Positions 1-8,984 of a DNA stretch of 56,934 nucleotides are shown here, piece after piece. Source of the stretch: Bacteroidetes bacterium OLB11 (lineage in GTDB: Bacteria; Bacteroidota; Bacteroidia; Chitinophagales; Chitinophagaceae); NCBI GenBank assembly GCA_001567165.1, contig LNFQ01000038.1, positions 1 through 56,934 of the forward strand, in the 5' to 3' direction. How positions within the stretch are numbered: position 1 is the stretch's first letter; each line of letters opens with the position of its first letter. The translations under genes and the position numbers were made by a program. The notes beneath the pieces are model-generated. The model was not told where the DNA came from. It saw only the letters and a program-made list of their open reading frames with translations, and ran no database searches.

Positions 1-363
1 GTCGGGCATTTCATAAAGTTCAGGTGTTCTTTCTATACCATATTCACAAATGCGTTTCGCATCTTTTTTATCACTTTTATTTCGTTCCAAATGCATTTGA
101 ATATACCTCTTAATTTGTAGTGCATTAACCACACTGAAAGTTACTTTTTTCTCATAAAGAAAAAATACCAAAGACAGATGATAAACACCTGTGGCTTCCA
201 TTACAAAATGATAATTGCCATTACAAGTTTTTAGGATTTGGGCAAAACCTGTTTTGTTGTTTTTGACTTGAAGATGGGCCTTGTTGCCATCTGGCGTTTG
301 ATAGCAAATGTCTAAAGTTTCTGATGAGACATCAATACCGCAAAATAATTTTTGAGTGTTCAT
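1..363 (-). CDS. IS110-family transposase (DEDD recombinase), N-terminal 121 residues
   Basis: The frame starts with ATG at 363 and runs off the window at base 1. The N-terminus MNTQKLFCGIDVSSETLDIC is typical of the DEDD/RuvC-like domain of IS110 transposases. The expected acidic residues are visible: D11 (CGIDVS), E56 (VMEATGVY), and D98 and D101 in KSDKKDAKRI. The C-terminal Tnp_20 domain with the catalytic serine lies outside the window, so completeness is unknown. The protein is expected to cut and rejoin DNA guided by a bridge RNA from the element's own non-coding end. No frameshift is seen in the visible part. Confidence 0.85.
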   Translation of the reverse strand, partial: MNTQKLFCGIDVSSETLDICYQTPDGNKAHLQVKNNKTGFAQILKTCNGNYHFVMEATGVYHLSLVFFLYEKKVTFSVVNALQIKRYIQMHLERNKSDKKDAKRICEYGIERTPELYEMPD

Positions 364-590
364 AAAAAAATATTTTTTAATTTTGAAATGAACAAATAAA
401 AAATGGAAGAACAACTCTTAATACAGCCTACGATCCTAACACGAACTCAAAAGGTTCAATAAAACTGTTCGGCTTGAAATTAAGAAAGGGAGGCAGGGAT
501 AATCATGTTAGAAAAGCTCTTGGCTTAAAAGGTATTGAGTATCTTATTCTGCCCCCTTGTTCTTTCAAAATTTATTTGTCAATTAAGATG
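364..590 (-). ncRNA. Candidate IS110 bridge RNA / structured 5' leader
   Basis: About 230 non-coding bases precede the transposase start, and IS110-group elements encode their bridge RNA in this position. The stretch is less AT-rich than its surroundings. It contains a 10-bp helix between 486-496 and 549-558 (arms AAGGGAGGCAG and CTGCCCCCTT, one bulged base), closing a ~52-nt loop that contains a small AAGC/GCTT hairpin at 514-526. That is the sort of stem-loop such an RNA would have. Target-binding and donor-binding loops were not identified, so the call rests on position plus structure. Confidence 0.35.
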
Positions 591-596
591 ATAAAA

Positions 597-1289
597 TTAA
601 TGAATTGCAAACATAGGAAGGTATTGCAAAGCAGCAATGGCCATTGGACTATTGATTGCAATTAGACATTCATTGATAATTGTACCAATAATAACTGCAA
701 CCAAAGCACTAGGAAGTATTTTTATTTTTTTAAAAAATTTTACATTATCCCATATGATGATAATGAGTATAGATATGGTTGAAATTAGAACTACGCCAAT
801 ATTAATATCCTTAAAGGTATCAGCGAGATCTGCAAAAATGGATAACCCATTTCCGATTTCAACATCTGAGCCTATAGCTTTAGGAAACTGTTTTATGACG
901 ATAATGATACCTATGCCAGTCAACATTCCTTCAATGACGTTGTTTGGAAAATAATTTGAAATTGAACCTGCTTTTAAGAATCCTAATATGCATTGTATGA
1001 CCCCTGCAATAAAAACAGACGTTAGTAATGCCTCAAAAGAACCTAATGCAAATATGGCTGAAACTATGATTGCTGTCAATCCAGCAGCTGGACCAGACAC
1101 ACTAATATGTGAATTTGAAATTGCACCTATGATGATGCCCCCGATTACCCCAGATATTATTCCAGAAAATAAAGGTGCCCCAGATGCCATTGCAATACCT
1201 AAGCAAAGAGGTAGTGCTACTAAAAATACAACTAAACCTGACGAGATATCATACTTCAGGTTAGATAAAAGATTGCTTTTTTTTATCAT
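597..1289 (-). pseudogene. SulP-family inorganic anion transporter, truncated by the IS110 insertion
   Basis: The 230 residues match the N-terminal half of SulP permeases (sulfate/bicarbonate class): DISSGLVVFLVALPLCLGIA in the first membrane segment, the SVSGPAAGLTAI motif, then repeated hydrophobic spans. Full-length bacterial SulP proteins are about 500 residues or more with 12-14 membrane segments, so at least half is missing. The frame ends at 597, exactly where the IS110 element should begin. The remainder of the gene is expected on the far side of the element, off the left edge. The fragment is unlikely to transport anything. Confidence 0.8.
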
Positions 1290-1477
1290 TTGAAAAAATT
1301 AAAGTTTATTGAATTGAATATTGAATGTGCTTAACTGAATACGTTAAGCTTTTGGATGAAAAGCTAATTAGTCATAAAAAGCATTTTGTTTTTTTAATGA
1401 TAAAAAATCAGCCTTTAAATGATAATGCTATTCATTCAAAATAGAAGAAAAAAGTCTATGTTAATTTACAACTTAGG

Positions 1478-1780
1478 TTATTTCGGAGGACGTAAATCAA
1501 TAACGAGAAAAGGGTTAATGTAAAAAATAGATAAGTATTTTAAATTGTGTATTGCACTATTATTTATACAAATGAGGTTAGCTTTTAAGAGTCCTGAAGT
1601 AATAGCTTTGCCTTTTTTATATAATATCATGTTCCTCATGATTTTCTTCTTCTTCAGTCGTGGTTGTATTATTTACTTGTGCATAACTAAAACTTTTGGG
1701 CAAACTATACTATACTGTACTGATAACAAAACAGTAAAAGAACAGAAAATAATAATTAAAAACAGTGCTCTAGGAATCAT
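1478..1780 (-). pseudogene. Possible small secreted protein, frame broken twice
   Basis: This lies in the 708-base gap between the SulP fragment and the symporter (1290-1997), which otherwise shows nothing. On the minus strand an ATG at 1780 opens a signal-like stretch (MIPRALFLIIIFCSFTVLL). A single-base addition in the A-run after CCC leads to SYAQVNNTTTTEEEE. A single-base removal in the next A-run leads to a last open part from ~1640 to the stop at 1478, ending DLRPPK. The tail faintly recalls small Bacteroidota proteins ending in QPPK near metal-efflux genes. The repair is my inference and may be coincidence. Confidence 0.22.
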
Positions 1781-1997
1781 TGTATTTATATGTTGTAAAA
1801 TTAATATATTTCAATTATTTATTTTGATATGAACTGCATTATCAGTCTTGTAATTTTGTTAAAATTAAAAGCATAATGCATTTGAAATATTTGAAATAAT
1901 AAGTTGGCTTATTGGGGTAAAATGTTTTTTGCAAATTAAGTTGAATCACAAAATAGTTTTATTTATTTTACACCAAATTGAATGAAATAAACAAAAA

Positions 1998-3395
1998 ATG
2001 AGAGATAAATTTTTATTTAAAATTACAGTGGTAATTTCTATATTGGTCATTTTGATACATGGGTTAAATTATAAATTTAATTTTGCAAGTGATTTGGCGT
2101 TGATGCCTTCAAGGATATTTTCAATTGTTTTATTTATTTATTATGCTATTACCAAAAAGAATCTTCCGGTTTGGATATTAGTTTCGATGTTGATAGGAGT
2201 TGTTGTAGGGTATGATTTTCCTGGGTTCGCTTCAAAGCTAGATGTGTTGAGCAATATTTTTTTAAGGTTAATCAAATCCATTATAGCTCCACTGATATTT
2301 GCTACACTGGTCGTAGGAATCGCAGGCCATTCCAATTTAAAACAAGTAGGACGTATCGCATGGAAATCATTAGTATATTTTTATTTTGCTACAACTTTAG
2401 CACTGTTCATTGGATTAATCTTTATAAATATTTTTCAAGCAGGGAAAGGGATTCATGCACCATCAGATATGGGCGAGATGCCAAAAATTCAACAACAAAC
2501 TTGGCAAGATATTATATTACATATATTCCCTGAAAATATTGCAAAGTCAATTGCAGAAGGACAGGTATTACAAGTGGTTATATTTAGCATCATTTTTGGA
2601 ATCGCATTAGCTATGCTTAATGAAAAAATGAAAAAGCCATTAGTCGATTTTTCTGAAAGCCTTGCAGAAACTATGTTTAAATTTACAAACATTGTGATGT
2701 ACTTCGCTCCACTTGGAGTTGGAGGGGCCATTGCATATACAGTAGGGAAGATGGGAATCGGAGTATTATTGAATGGAATTTATTTAGTCCTCACACTTTA
2801 TGGAGCTCTAATTGCATTTGTATTACTTGTGTTTTTACCCATCGCCATATTTGCTAAATTGAATATTAAAAATTTAATCAAAGCTGTTTCAGAGCCATTT
2901 ACATTAGCATTTGCAACAGCTAGTTCGGAAAGTGCCTTACCAAAAGCACTCAAAAATATGGAGCAGTTTGGCGTACCTCGAAAAATTGTATCTTTTGTAT
3001 TACCATTAGGTTATAGTTTTAACCTTGATGGCACAACATTATATTTATCATTAGCAAGTATTTTTGTGGCACAAGCCTGTCAAGTTGATTTTACGTTTGC
3101 TCAACAATTATTTATCGTTTTTACCTTGATGATAACTAGCAAGGGAGTGGCGGGAGTTCCACGTGCATCATTTGTCATATTGCTTGGTACGATTGCATCG
3201 TTTGGGTTAAATGAGTGGCCTTTATATATTATATTAGGAATAGATGCCTTGATGGATATGGCACGCACAAGTATAAATGTATTAGGGAATTGTGTAGCTA
3301 GTGCAGTTGTGGCAAGGTGGGAAGGTGAACTGGATGAAGATAAAATGAATAGGGAAGATATATTTTCAAATATAAATGAACTTGAAGAATTATAA
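1998..3395 (+). CDS. Dicarboxylate/amino acid:cation symporter (DAACS, SLC1 family)
   Basis: A 465-residue inner-membrane transporter of the GltP/DctA fold. Visible signatures are the serine-rich hairpin tip ASSESALP (~309), the unwound helix motif NLDGTTLYL (~342) and MDMARTSINVLGNCVA (~419-434). An N-terminal pair of hydrophobic segments (1-55) precedes the usual core. The Asp that binds cation in Na+-coupled archaeal homologues (D405 of GltPh) is Asn here (~431); Asn at this place also occurs in proton-coupled DctA, so H+ coupling is plausible. Substrate cannot be fixed between glutamate/aspartate and C4-dicarboxylates. The gene stands alone. Confidence 0.85.
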   Translation: MRDKFLFKITVVISILVILIHGLNYKFNFASDLALMPSRIFSIVLFIYYAITKKNLPVWILVSMLIGVVVGYDFPGFASKLDVLSNIFLRLIKSIIAPLIFATLVVGIAGHSNLKQVGRIAWKSLVYFYFATTLALFIGLIFINIFQAGKGIHAPSDMGEMPKIQQQTWQDIILHIFPENIAKSIAEGQVLQVVIFSIIFGIALAMLNEKMKKPLVDFSESLAETMFKFTNIVMYFAPLGVGGAIAYTVGKMGIGVLLNGIYLVLTLYGALIAFVLLVFLPIAIFAKLNIKNLIKAVSEPFTLAFATASSESALPKALKNMEQFGVPRKIVSFVLPLGYSFNLDGTTLYLSLASIFVAQACQVDFTFAQQLFIVFTLMITSKGVAGVPRASFVILLGTIASFGLNEWPLYIILGIDALMDMARTSINVLGNCVASAVVARWEGELDEDKMNREDIFSNINELEEL

Positions 3396-3562
3396 TAAAA
3401 AAAAGAAAAATCAACTCTTCTGCAAGTTGAAAATAAACCTCAAGAAATCGCAATTATGTAGATTTAATTTTGTTAAAATGATAACTTGTTTATAAAAAAA
3501 CGATTTAATATTAGGAAATGCGGTTTTAACTACATATCTTTCTGAAACTAAATTTTCTAATT

Positions 3563-3985
3563 ATGATTTTCAGACGCAGTTACACCTTCAATACTAACAA
3601 AGATGCTGATAAATTAAAATCAGCACTGCTTGGTAAACACTTATCTATCCATAATATTGACTTTGAAATATTTGATAAAGACGGAGCAGTGAAAGTCATA
3701 CCTCATGCAGAAAACGATGAGACTGTGCACACGCTACCGATTACAGAATTGAAGTTTTCTCAACAAGGAAAAAATACAATTATCAAAATGAAGAGTAAAC
3801 CACGAAGAATTGACATAGGCGGAATACAACTTACTTTAGCTTTTTCATTTTTTCTCTTTTTGGCTTCTATAGTTATATTTCTTTCTTTGAAAAATTCCTA
3901 TAGCAATGTTTCATATATATTATTTGGGCTCTCTTTTGTCATTTTTTATTGCAGTTTGGTTTCGTATGGAGCAAGGATACTTTGA
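3563..3985 (+). CDS. Hypothetical protein with two C-terminal membrane segments
   Basis: A 140-residue protein I do not recognise. Residues 1-85 look like a soluble, mixed alpha/beta domain rich in charged residues (MIFRRSYTFNT start). Residues ~90-110 and ~117-136 are hydrophobic and would form a membrane hairpin with the soluble domain on one face. There is no signal peptide. It sits between the symporter and the convergent arginase gene, with 167 bases of non-coding DNA upstream and no obvious operon partner. Confidence 0.6.
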   Translation: MIFRRSYTFNTNKDADKLKSALLGKHLSIHNIDFEIFDKDGAVKVIPHAENDETVHTLPITELKFSQQGKNTIIKMKSKPRRIDIGGIQLTLAFSFFLFLASIVIFLSLKNSYSNVSYILFGLSFVIFYCSLVSYGARIL

Positions 3986-4145
3986 TTATATACGAAAAAT
4001 TAAAAAAGTGGGTACAAGAGCAACTCTAAAAAAATAAATATCTACTGAACTAAGGTTGCACTAAATAAAGTGTAATAAGTTATCTTTTGCAAAGTAAACT
4101 CTCTCTAACCTAAACAATTAATCAAAAAAAAATTACTTGCACACA

Positions 4146-5096
4146 TTAATTAATCAATAAAATATTGGCACAACGTTGTAAAATATTGAAAGCAATTTCA
4201 GCCATCATATTTTCCTTATCTAAGGTAGGGTTAACTTCCGTAATTTCAAAACAACATATTTTATGATTTTGCATCAGGCTTGCTAATAAATCTTCAGCTT
4301 CTCTTTCCTTTAATCCATTAGCTACCGGAGTGCCGGTGCCACGTGAAATACTGCTATCTAAACTATCTACATCGAAAGAAACGTAAATATCATCACAATG
4401 TTGAAGAGTCAATAAAGTTTGTCTGACCACATGTTCCACTCCCTTTTTTCTTACTTCAGAAACAGGTATGATTTTAATACCCAATTTTTTTAAAATATAA
4501 TCTTCTTCTTTTTCAGTATCTCGTAATGCAATATACACAAGGTCTTGCGGAAGAATTTTTGGCTTGATATTTCCAATATTCTTTAGTTCCTCCCACACCT
4601 TGATAGTGTCTGCATTAGGCTTGTGTACAGTACAATCTTTGTTATCTTCAGCAAGTGAAATTGCCAAAGGCATACCGTGCATATTGCCACTCGGTGTTGT
4701 GTATGGAGAATGAAAATCGGCATGAGCATCTATCCACACAACTCCTAATCTGTTCTTAGGGTTTGCCATTTTGATACCAGCAATGGTGCCTCCTGCACTA
4801 CTATGATCTCCCGATAGCACCAATGGAAATAATCCAGACTTGATATTTTCTTCAACTGTTTTTGCTATTCGTTCATAGATTGTTTTTACCCCCTTTATTC
4901 TTTTTGCATACGGACTTTCAACAGGTTCATACAATAAGTTATTTTCTGTTTCAACAACATCACTCGGAAAATTTACAAAAAAGTTACTCATAAAATCCAA
5001 TGCAGCAATCTTTAATGCATCTATTCCTAAACTCGCTCCTCGTGTTCCTGCCCCAATTTCTGATTTAACTTCAATAATTTTAATATTTTTCATCAT
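4146..5096 (-). CDS. rocF: Arginase / ureohydrolase family protein
   Basis: A 316-residue ureohydrolase. The binuclear manganese ligands are all visible: GDHS (96-99), DAHAD (123-127), FDVD (241-244), and the late acidic motif FEITEVNP (E287). The TGTPVANGL segment (254-262) is the arginase/agmatinase loop. Length and motif order fit arginase (arginine to ornithine plus urea). Agmatinase or formimidoylglutamase are alternatives that motifs alone do not exclude, but the spacing of GDHS and DAHADFH favours arginase. Two ATGs lie in tandem at the start (MMKN). A -7-like box ends only 4 bases upstream. Confidence 0.85.
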   Translation of the reverse strand: MMKNIKIIEVKSEIGAGTRGASLGIDALKIAALDFMSNFFVNFPSDVVETENNLLYEPVESPYAKRIKGVKTIYERIAKTVEENIKSGLFPLVLSGDHSSAGGTIAGIKMANPKNRLGVVWIDAHADFHSPYTTPSGNMHGMPLAISLAEDNKDCTVHKPNADTIKVWEELKNIGNIKPKILPQDLVYIALRDTEKEEDYILKKLGIKIIPVSEVRKKGVEHVVRQTLLTLQHCDDIYVSFDVDSLDSSISRGTGTPVANGLKEREAEDLLASLMQNHKICCFEITEVNPTLDKENMMAEIAFNILQRCANILLIN

Positions 5097-5100
5097 ATAG

Positions 5101-5108
5101 CAAATTTA
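5101..5108 (-). promoter_or_regulatory. Candidate -7 box TAAATTTG of arginase
   Basis: It matches the Bacteroidota TAnnTTTG consensus and lies 4 bases before the ATG, implying a nearly leaderless mRNA. No TTTG -33 element was found at the usual distance. Confidence 0.3.
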
Positions 5109-5322
5109 ATTTATTTTTTGGGTTTCTGATAGATTGCCTTTTCTCTTTTAAAGGGTTTTTAATAATTAAGTACTTCCTTTTTAAACCTATTCACTCATAA
5201 TTTGATGTAACAAATGAAAGAATTTAAAAGGAATACCATAACTCATAATTTGAGGTTATGTATTGCTCTAAAAAGAATATTTTTAAGATGAAAAATAGGA
5301 AGATTATAAAATGAAATTTTGC

Positions 5323-6198
5323 CTATAAATTGGTTTTAAAAAAAGAAACTGATTTTTCAATACAGTCATTCATATAGAAATCATTAAAGCCATGACCTTG
5401 ACCTGGATATTGATAATATTCCTTTGAGACGCCTAATGAGTCTAGTTTTGAATTAAAATACTGACTTTGATAAAGGGGTACTATTAGATCGACATCACCA
5501 TGAAAAATAATTGTAGGTTTATAATTTGCAACGCTCACAACATGATAAGGGCTGAGGCTTTGGTAGAGCGAAGTGTTCCAATATTCACCCGCAAAATTCT
5601 TCATCACATCTTTTACATTTCCACCTAAAAAAATATTGAAGGAATTATAATAACTCCAATCTGCAAAATAGCTTGGCCCAAACACATCTGAAACAGCTTT
5701 TACAAAATTACTATCATTGTATTGATAAGCATATAAAAGCCCTAAATGAGCTCCAGCACTCGCTCCGAGCATCCCCATTTGTTTTGAAATTTGATATTCA
5801 GCAGAATTTGATGCTAAAAATTGAACAGCCATATTGATATCCTGCATTATTTGATTATAAATAATCGAAGAGCCATTTGCCAAACGATAATTAATATTGG
5901 CAACTGCAACTTGAGGCCATTTTTTGCGAAGACGTGTGACAGCATCATTCATATCCCCTTTGTCGCCCCCCGACCAAGCTCCACCATGTATCACCACCAC
6001 AAGTTTTGTAGAATCGACATTTCGATTTTTGGGTAAATAAATATCCATGTTTTGCTTTGAATTATCCCCATAACTGACATTTTTTAAAACGACATCATTA
6101 TTTGGATTGTTTGGATTGTTGCCTCCTTGTTGGTTTTGTGGTGAACAAGAAATAAACAAAGCAATGAAAAGGGAAAGGGTTATAAATTTGTTTAGCAT
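5323..6198 (-). CDS. Alpha/beta-hydrolase lipoprotein (esterase/carboxylesterase-like)
   Basis: A 291-residue lipoprotein with signal peptide and lipobox (LFISC, Cys18) followed by an Asn/Pro/Gly-rich linker (QNQQGGNNPNNPNN), which suggests surface or periplasmic tethering. The hydrolase part has the oxyanion motif HGGAWSGGDKGD (71-82), a nucleophile elbow GASAG (Ser147), an acid in HGDVDLIVP (D235 or D237) and His269 (QGHGF). This set matches the HGG-type esterases/prolyl-oligopeptidase-like hydrolases. Substrate is unknown. The gene is monocistronic and divergent from dnaN. Confidence 0.8.
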   Translation of the reverse strand: MLNKFITLSLFIALFISCSPQNQQGGNNPNNPNNDVVLKNVSYGDNSKQNMDIYLPKNRNVDSTKLVVVIHGGAWSGGDKGDMNDAVTRLRKKWPQVAVANINYRLANGSSIIYNQIMQDINMAVQFLASNSAEYQISKQMGMLGASAGAHLGLLYAYQYNDSNFVKAVSDVFGPSYFADWSYYNSFNIFLGGNVKDVMKNFAGEYWNTSLYQSLSPYHVVSVANYKPTIIFHGDVDLIVPLYQSQYFNSKLDSLGVSKEYYQYPGQGHGFNDFYMNDCIEKSVSFFKTNL

Positions 6199-6310
6199 TA
6201 TTCATAATTTTAATCGAAATTAAGTATTCTTCTTTTAAAGAAAAAGAAATTTATAGAAAAAAGTCAGCACTCTTCATAACTTTTTCATATTATAGTATTA
6301 AACTTTTTTT

Positions 6311-6318
6311 TATATTTG
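6311..6318 (+). promoter_or_regulatory. Candidate -7 box TATATTTG of dnaN
   Basis: TATATTTG lies 32 bases before the dnaN ATG, downstream of a T-rich tract. The -33 element is not convincing. Confidence 0.35.
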
Positions 6319-6350
6319 CCTCAATTTAAAAATACAAAAATCATTATTTC

Positions 6351-7466
6351 ATGAGATTCATTACATCGTCAGGAACACTACTTAAAAATCTTCAATTAAT
6401 AAGTGGTATTATTAGCCCGAGTAATATTAGCCCTATTCTAAATTCATTTTTGTTTAGCATAGAAGGAGACCAATTGGATGTGTATAGTAGCAGTGGAGAC
6501 ATCACCATGAAAGTCACAATGGATGTGGAATCAAATGTTGATGGGCGTGTGTGTATATTAGCTAAAGTGCTTTTGGAATATTTAAAAAACTTACCAGAAC
6601 AACCAATTACGATTGAAGTAGAAAAAGATAATTTTCAAATAAGCATAACCAGTGAACGAGGAAATTATAAAATAATAGGTGAAGACCCAGAGCTTTTCAA
6701 CCAAATTCCAAACTTAGATGATGCTAAATTATTTACAATCTCTGCTGATGATTTAGCAGATGGAATTGAAAAAACATTAGTTGCTGTTAGCAATGACGAT
6801 ATGCGACCTGCTATGAGTGGTGTGTTTTTTGAACTGTCTGATAATAATTTAACCCTCGTATCGACCGACGCTCATCGCTTAGTTCGATATATCAAAACCG
6901 ATGTGCAAGGCGGCACACAAAACGACCATTTTATCGTGCCAAGAAAAGCCCTTAATCAGCTCAGAACAAGTTTAGTTTCTTCTTCAGAAGTTTCGATTTC
7001 TTTCAACAATAAACAAATATTAGTAGTTGGAGGTCAAGTGGAAATGTACTGTACTTTAATCGATGCACGATTTCCAGACTATAAAGTTGTCATACCTGCC
7101 GAAAACCCTTATAGTCTAAAACTAAATAAAAACGAATTTCAAAGTGCCTTAAAAAGGGTGAGTGTATTTTCAAACAAAACCACAAATCTTGTCGCTTTTG
7201 ATATCAAAGGAAATACCATTCACTTAAACACAATTGATATAGATTATTCTTACGAAGGAAATGAAAAAATGAGTTGCGAATATCAAGGAGAAGACATGAA
7301 AATTTCTTTCAATTCTAAATTACTTCTTGAACTCATTCAAGTCATTGACAGTGAAGAAATCCTTTTTGAATTAAGCTCACCTACACATGCTTGCTTAATG
7401 AAATCAACTGAACAAAGCCCGAATGAAGATCTTCTAATTCTAATCATGCCTTTGAAATCATTGTAA
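6351..7466 (+). CDS. dnaN: DNA polymerase III beta subunit (sliding clamp)
   Basis: A 371-residue protein of normal beta-clamp length with the three-domain arrangement. It starts MRFITSSGTLLKNLQLISG, has the domain-2 segment RPAMSGVFFEL and STDAHRLVRY (~165-180), and ends LILIMPLKSL, close to the MPMRL-type C-terminus that helps form the partner-binding pocket. It forms the ring that holds the replicase on DNA. The frame is intact. It heads a same-strand series (dnaN, dut, nucleotidyltransferase, TPR lipoprotein) with short spacers. Confidence 0.96.
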   Translation: MRFITSSGTLLKNLQLISGIISPSNISPILNSFLFSIEGDQLDVYSSSGDITMKVTMDVESNVDGRVCILAKVLLEYLKNLPEQPITIEVEKDNFQISITSERGNYKIIGEDPELFNQIPNLDDAKLFTISADDLADGIEKTLVAVSNDDMRPAMSGVFFELSDNNLTLVSTDAHRLVRYIKTDVQGGTQNDHFIVPRKALNQLRTSLVSSSEVSISFNNKQILVVGGQVEMYCTLIDARFPDYKVVIPAENPYSLKLNKNEFQSALKRVSVFSNKTTNLVAFDIKGNTIHLNTIDIDYSYEGNEKMSCEYQGEDMKISFNSKLLLELIQVIDSEEILFELSSPTHACLMKSTEQSPNEDLLILIMPLKSL

Positions 7467-7523
7467 TTTACTTTGATGCCAACGAGTGAAGAGTTTATTT
7501 TTATAATTTAAATTTTAATTCAA

Positions 7524-7964
7524 TTGTTCATAAAAATAGTCAATCATAGTCAGCACCCATTGCCAGCGTATCAAACGCAAGGTGCAGCGGGAATGGACTT
7601 ATACGCATCACTTACTGAAGAAATCACTTTAAGTCCCCTTCAACGAATACTAGTGCCCACCGGGCTACACATTGCACTGCCGCAAGGATACGAAGCCCAA
7701 ATTCGCCCAAGAAGTGGATTGGCTGTCAAGCAAGGAATAACATGCCTAAACACACCAGGCACCATTGATAGTGACTACAGAGGAGAGATTAAAGTCATTT
7801 TAATCAACCTTTCAAATGAACCGCAAACAATTAAAAATGGAGATCGAATCGCCCAAATGATTATTGCAAAATATGAAAAAATAGAATGGCAATTAAGCTC
7901 ATCACTCGACGACACCGAAAGAGGGCATGGCGGATTTGGAAGCACTGGAATCAATAATAACTAA
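7524..7964 (+). CDS. dut: dUTP diphosphatase (trimeric dUTPase)
   Basis: A 146-residue enzyme that hydrolyses dUTP to dUMP and pyrophosphate. All five trimeric-dUTPase motifs are present: GMDL (23-26), RPRSGLA (61-67), [12 protein letters not shown] (77-88), GDRIAQ (106-111) and the C-terminal GHGGFGSTG (134-142). The start is taken as TTG at 7524, because translation from it gives MFIKIVNHS, matching the usual MKIKIIN-type beginning. The frame is closed by TAA at 7509, and the first ATG comes only at residue 24, inside motif 1. It lies 57 bases after dnaN. Confidence 0.94.
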   Translation: MFIKIVNHSQHPLPAYQTQGAAGMDLYASLTEEITLSPLQRILVPTGLHIALPQGYEAQIRPRSGLAVKQGITCLNTPGTIDSDYRGEIKVILINLSNEPQTIKNGDRIAQMIIAKYEKIEWQLSSSLDDTERGHGGFGSTGINNN

Positions 7965-7976
7965 AATAAAAAACAC

Positions 7977-8984
7977 ATGAACATCATAATTCCAATGGCT
8001 GGAATGGGAAAAAGAATGAGACCCCATACCCTAACAACACCCAAGCCACTTGTACCCATAGCAGGCAAACCAATCGTTCACCGAATCGTGGAAGATATTG
8101 TATGCACAACCGATCAAAAAGTTGAAGAAATTGCTTTCATTATCAGTCCAGTATTTGGGAAAGAAGCAGAAAATAACCTAATTGAAGTCGCCAAAAAATT
8201 CGGAGCAATTGGGAAAATTTTTTATCAAGAACAACCACTCGGAACCGCTCACGCGATCTTATGTGCAAGTGAATGCCTTAAAGGAAATACTTTTATCGCA
8301 TTTGCAGACACCTTATTTAAAGCTACTTTTGAAATAGATACTAATAAAGACGCAATTATTTGGACCCAAAAAGTAGAAGACCCTAGTGCATTTGGAGTAG
8401 TGAAAATGAATCCAGATGGCATTATCACTGAATTTGTAGAAAAACCTCAAGAATTTGTTTCCGATTTGGCAATTATAGGAGTGTATTATTTTAAAGATGG
8501 CGAAAATCTCAAAAACGAATTGCAATATCTAGTAGATAACAATATCAAGATGAAAGGGGAATATCAAATTACCGATGCCATGGCAAACATGAAATCCAAA
8601 GGTATTCGATTCTATTCAGATCAAGTAGAGGAATGGCTAGATTGCGGAAATAAAGACGCTACACTCTACACCCTCGAACGCATATTAGAAATAAAACAAA
8701 ACACAGAATCACTCATTTCTAAATCAGCCGTAATTGAAAATAGCACCATCATCCAGCCTTGTTTTGTAGGAGAAAATGTCATTATCAAAAATGCTATCAT
8801 CGGACCTTATGTCGCATTAGAAAATGGAGCAATTGTCGAAAATGCCATCATCTCCCAAAGTATAATTGGTAAAGAAAGTACTGTTAAAAATGCTGTATTG
8901 AACAACTCACTATTAGGAAATCATGTAACTTGCCAATCAAAATCAGAAGAGCTAAGTCTTGGAGACTACTCTTTCAAATATTAA
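7977..8984 (+). CDS. Sugar-phosphate nucleotidyltransferase (NDP-sugar pyrophosphorylase)
   Basis: A 335-residue protein with the nucleotidyltransferase signature near the N-terminus (MAGMGKRMRPHTLTTPKPL, residues 7-25) and the supporting motifs FAEDTLF-like FADTLFK, EKPQEF and EWLDCGNK. The C-terminal ~95 residues carry hexapeptide-like repeats (AVIENSTI, NVIIKNAIIGP, AIVENAIISQ), so an LbH domain follows the catalytic one. The class includes glucose-1-P thymidylyltransferase and mannose-1-P guanylyltransferase; the base and sugar cannot be chosen from motifs alone. It starts 13 bases after dut and its stop abuts the next start. Confidence 0.85.
   Translation: MNIIIPMAGMGKRMRPHTLTTPKPLVPIAGKPIVHRIVEDIVCTTDQKVEEIAFIISPVFGKEAENNLIEVAKKFGAIGKIFYQEQPLGTAHAILCASECLKGNTFIAFADTLFKATFEIDTNKDAIIWTQKVEDPSAFGVVKMNPDGIITEFVEKPQEFVSDLAIIGVYYFKDGENLKNELQYLVDNNIKMKGEYQITDAMANMKSKGIRFYSDQVEEWLDCGNKDATLYTLERILEIKQNTESLISKSAVIENSTIIQPCFVGENVIIKNAIIGPYVALENGAIVENAIISQSIIGKESTVKNAVLNNSLLGNHVTCQSKSEELSLGDYSFKY

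Larger units (their letters stand above)
1..596 (-). mobile_element. IS110-family insertion sequence, 5' part only
   Basis: The first ~596 bases hold the 5' non-coding end and the first third of an IS110-family transposase gene; the rest lies beyond the left window edge. The right-hand border is placed near 590-600 because the neighbouring SulP frame ends abruptly there at about half the normal length. IS110 elements usually lack terminal inverted repeats, so the exact end cannot be read from the sequence alone. The element points the same way as the gene it interrupts. Confidence 0.7.

Noticed and set aside
637..1293. Plus-strand frames opposite SulP
   Set aside because: They are antisense shadows of the conserved transporter sequence.
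1545..1832. 95-codon plus-strand frame between SulP and the symporter
   Set aside because: Its composition is that of AT-rich non-coding DNA, with no recognisable motif. It is antisense to a more plausible broken minus-strand frame.
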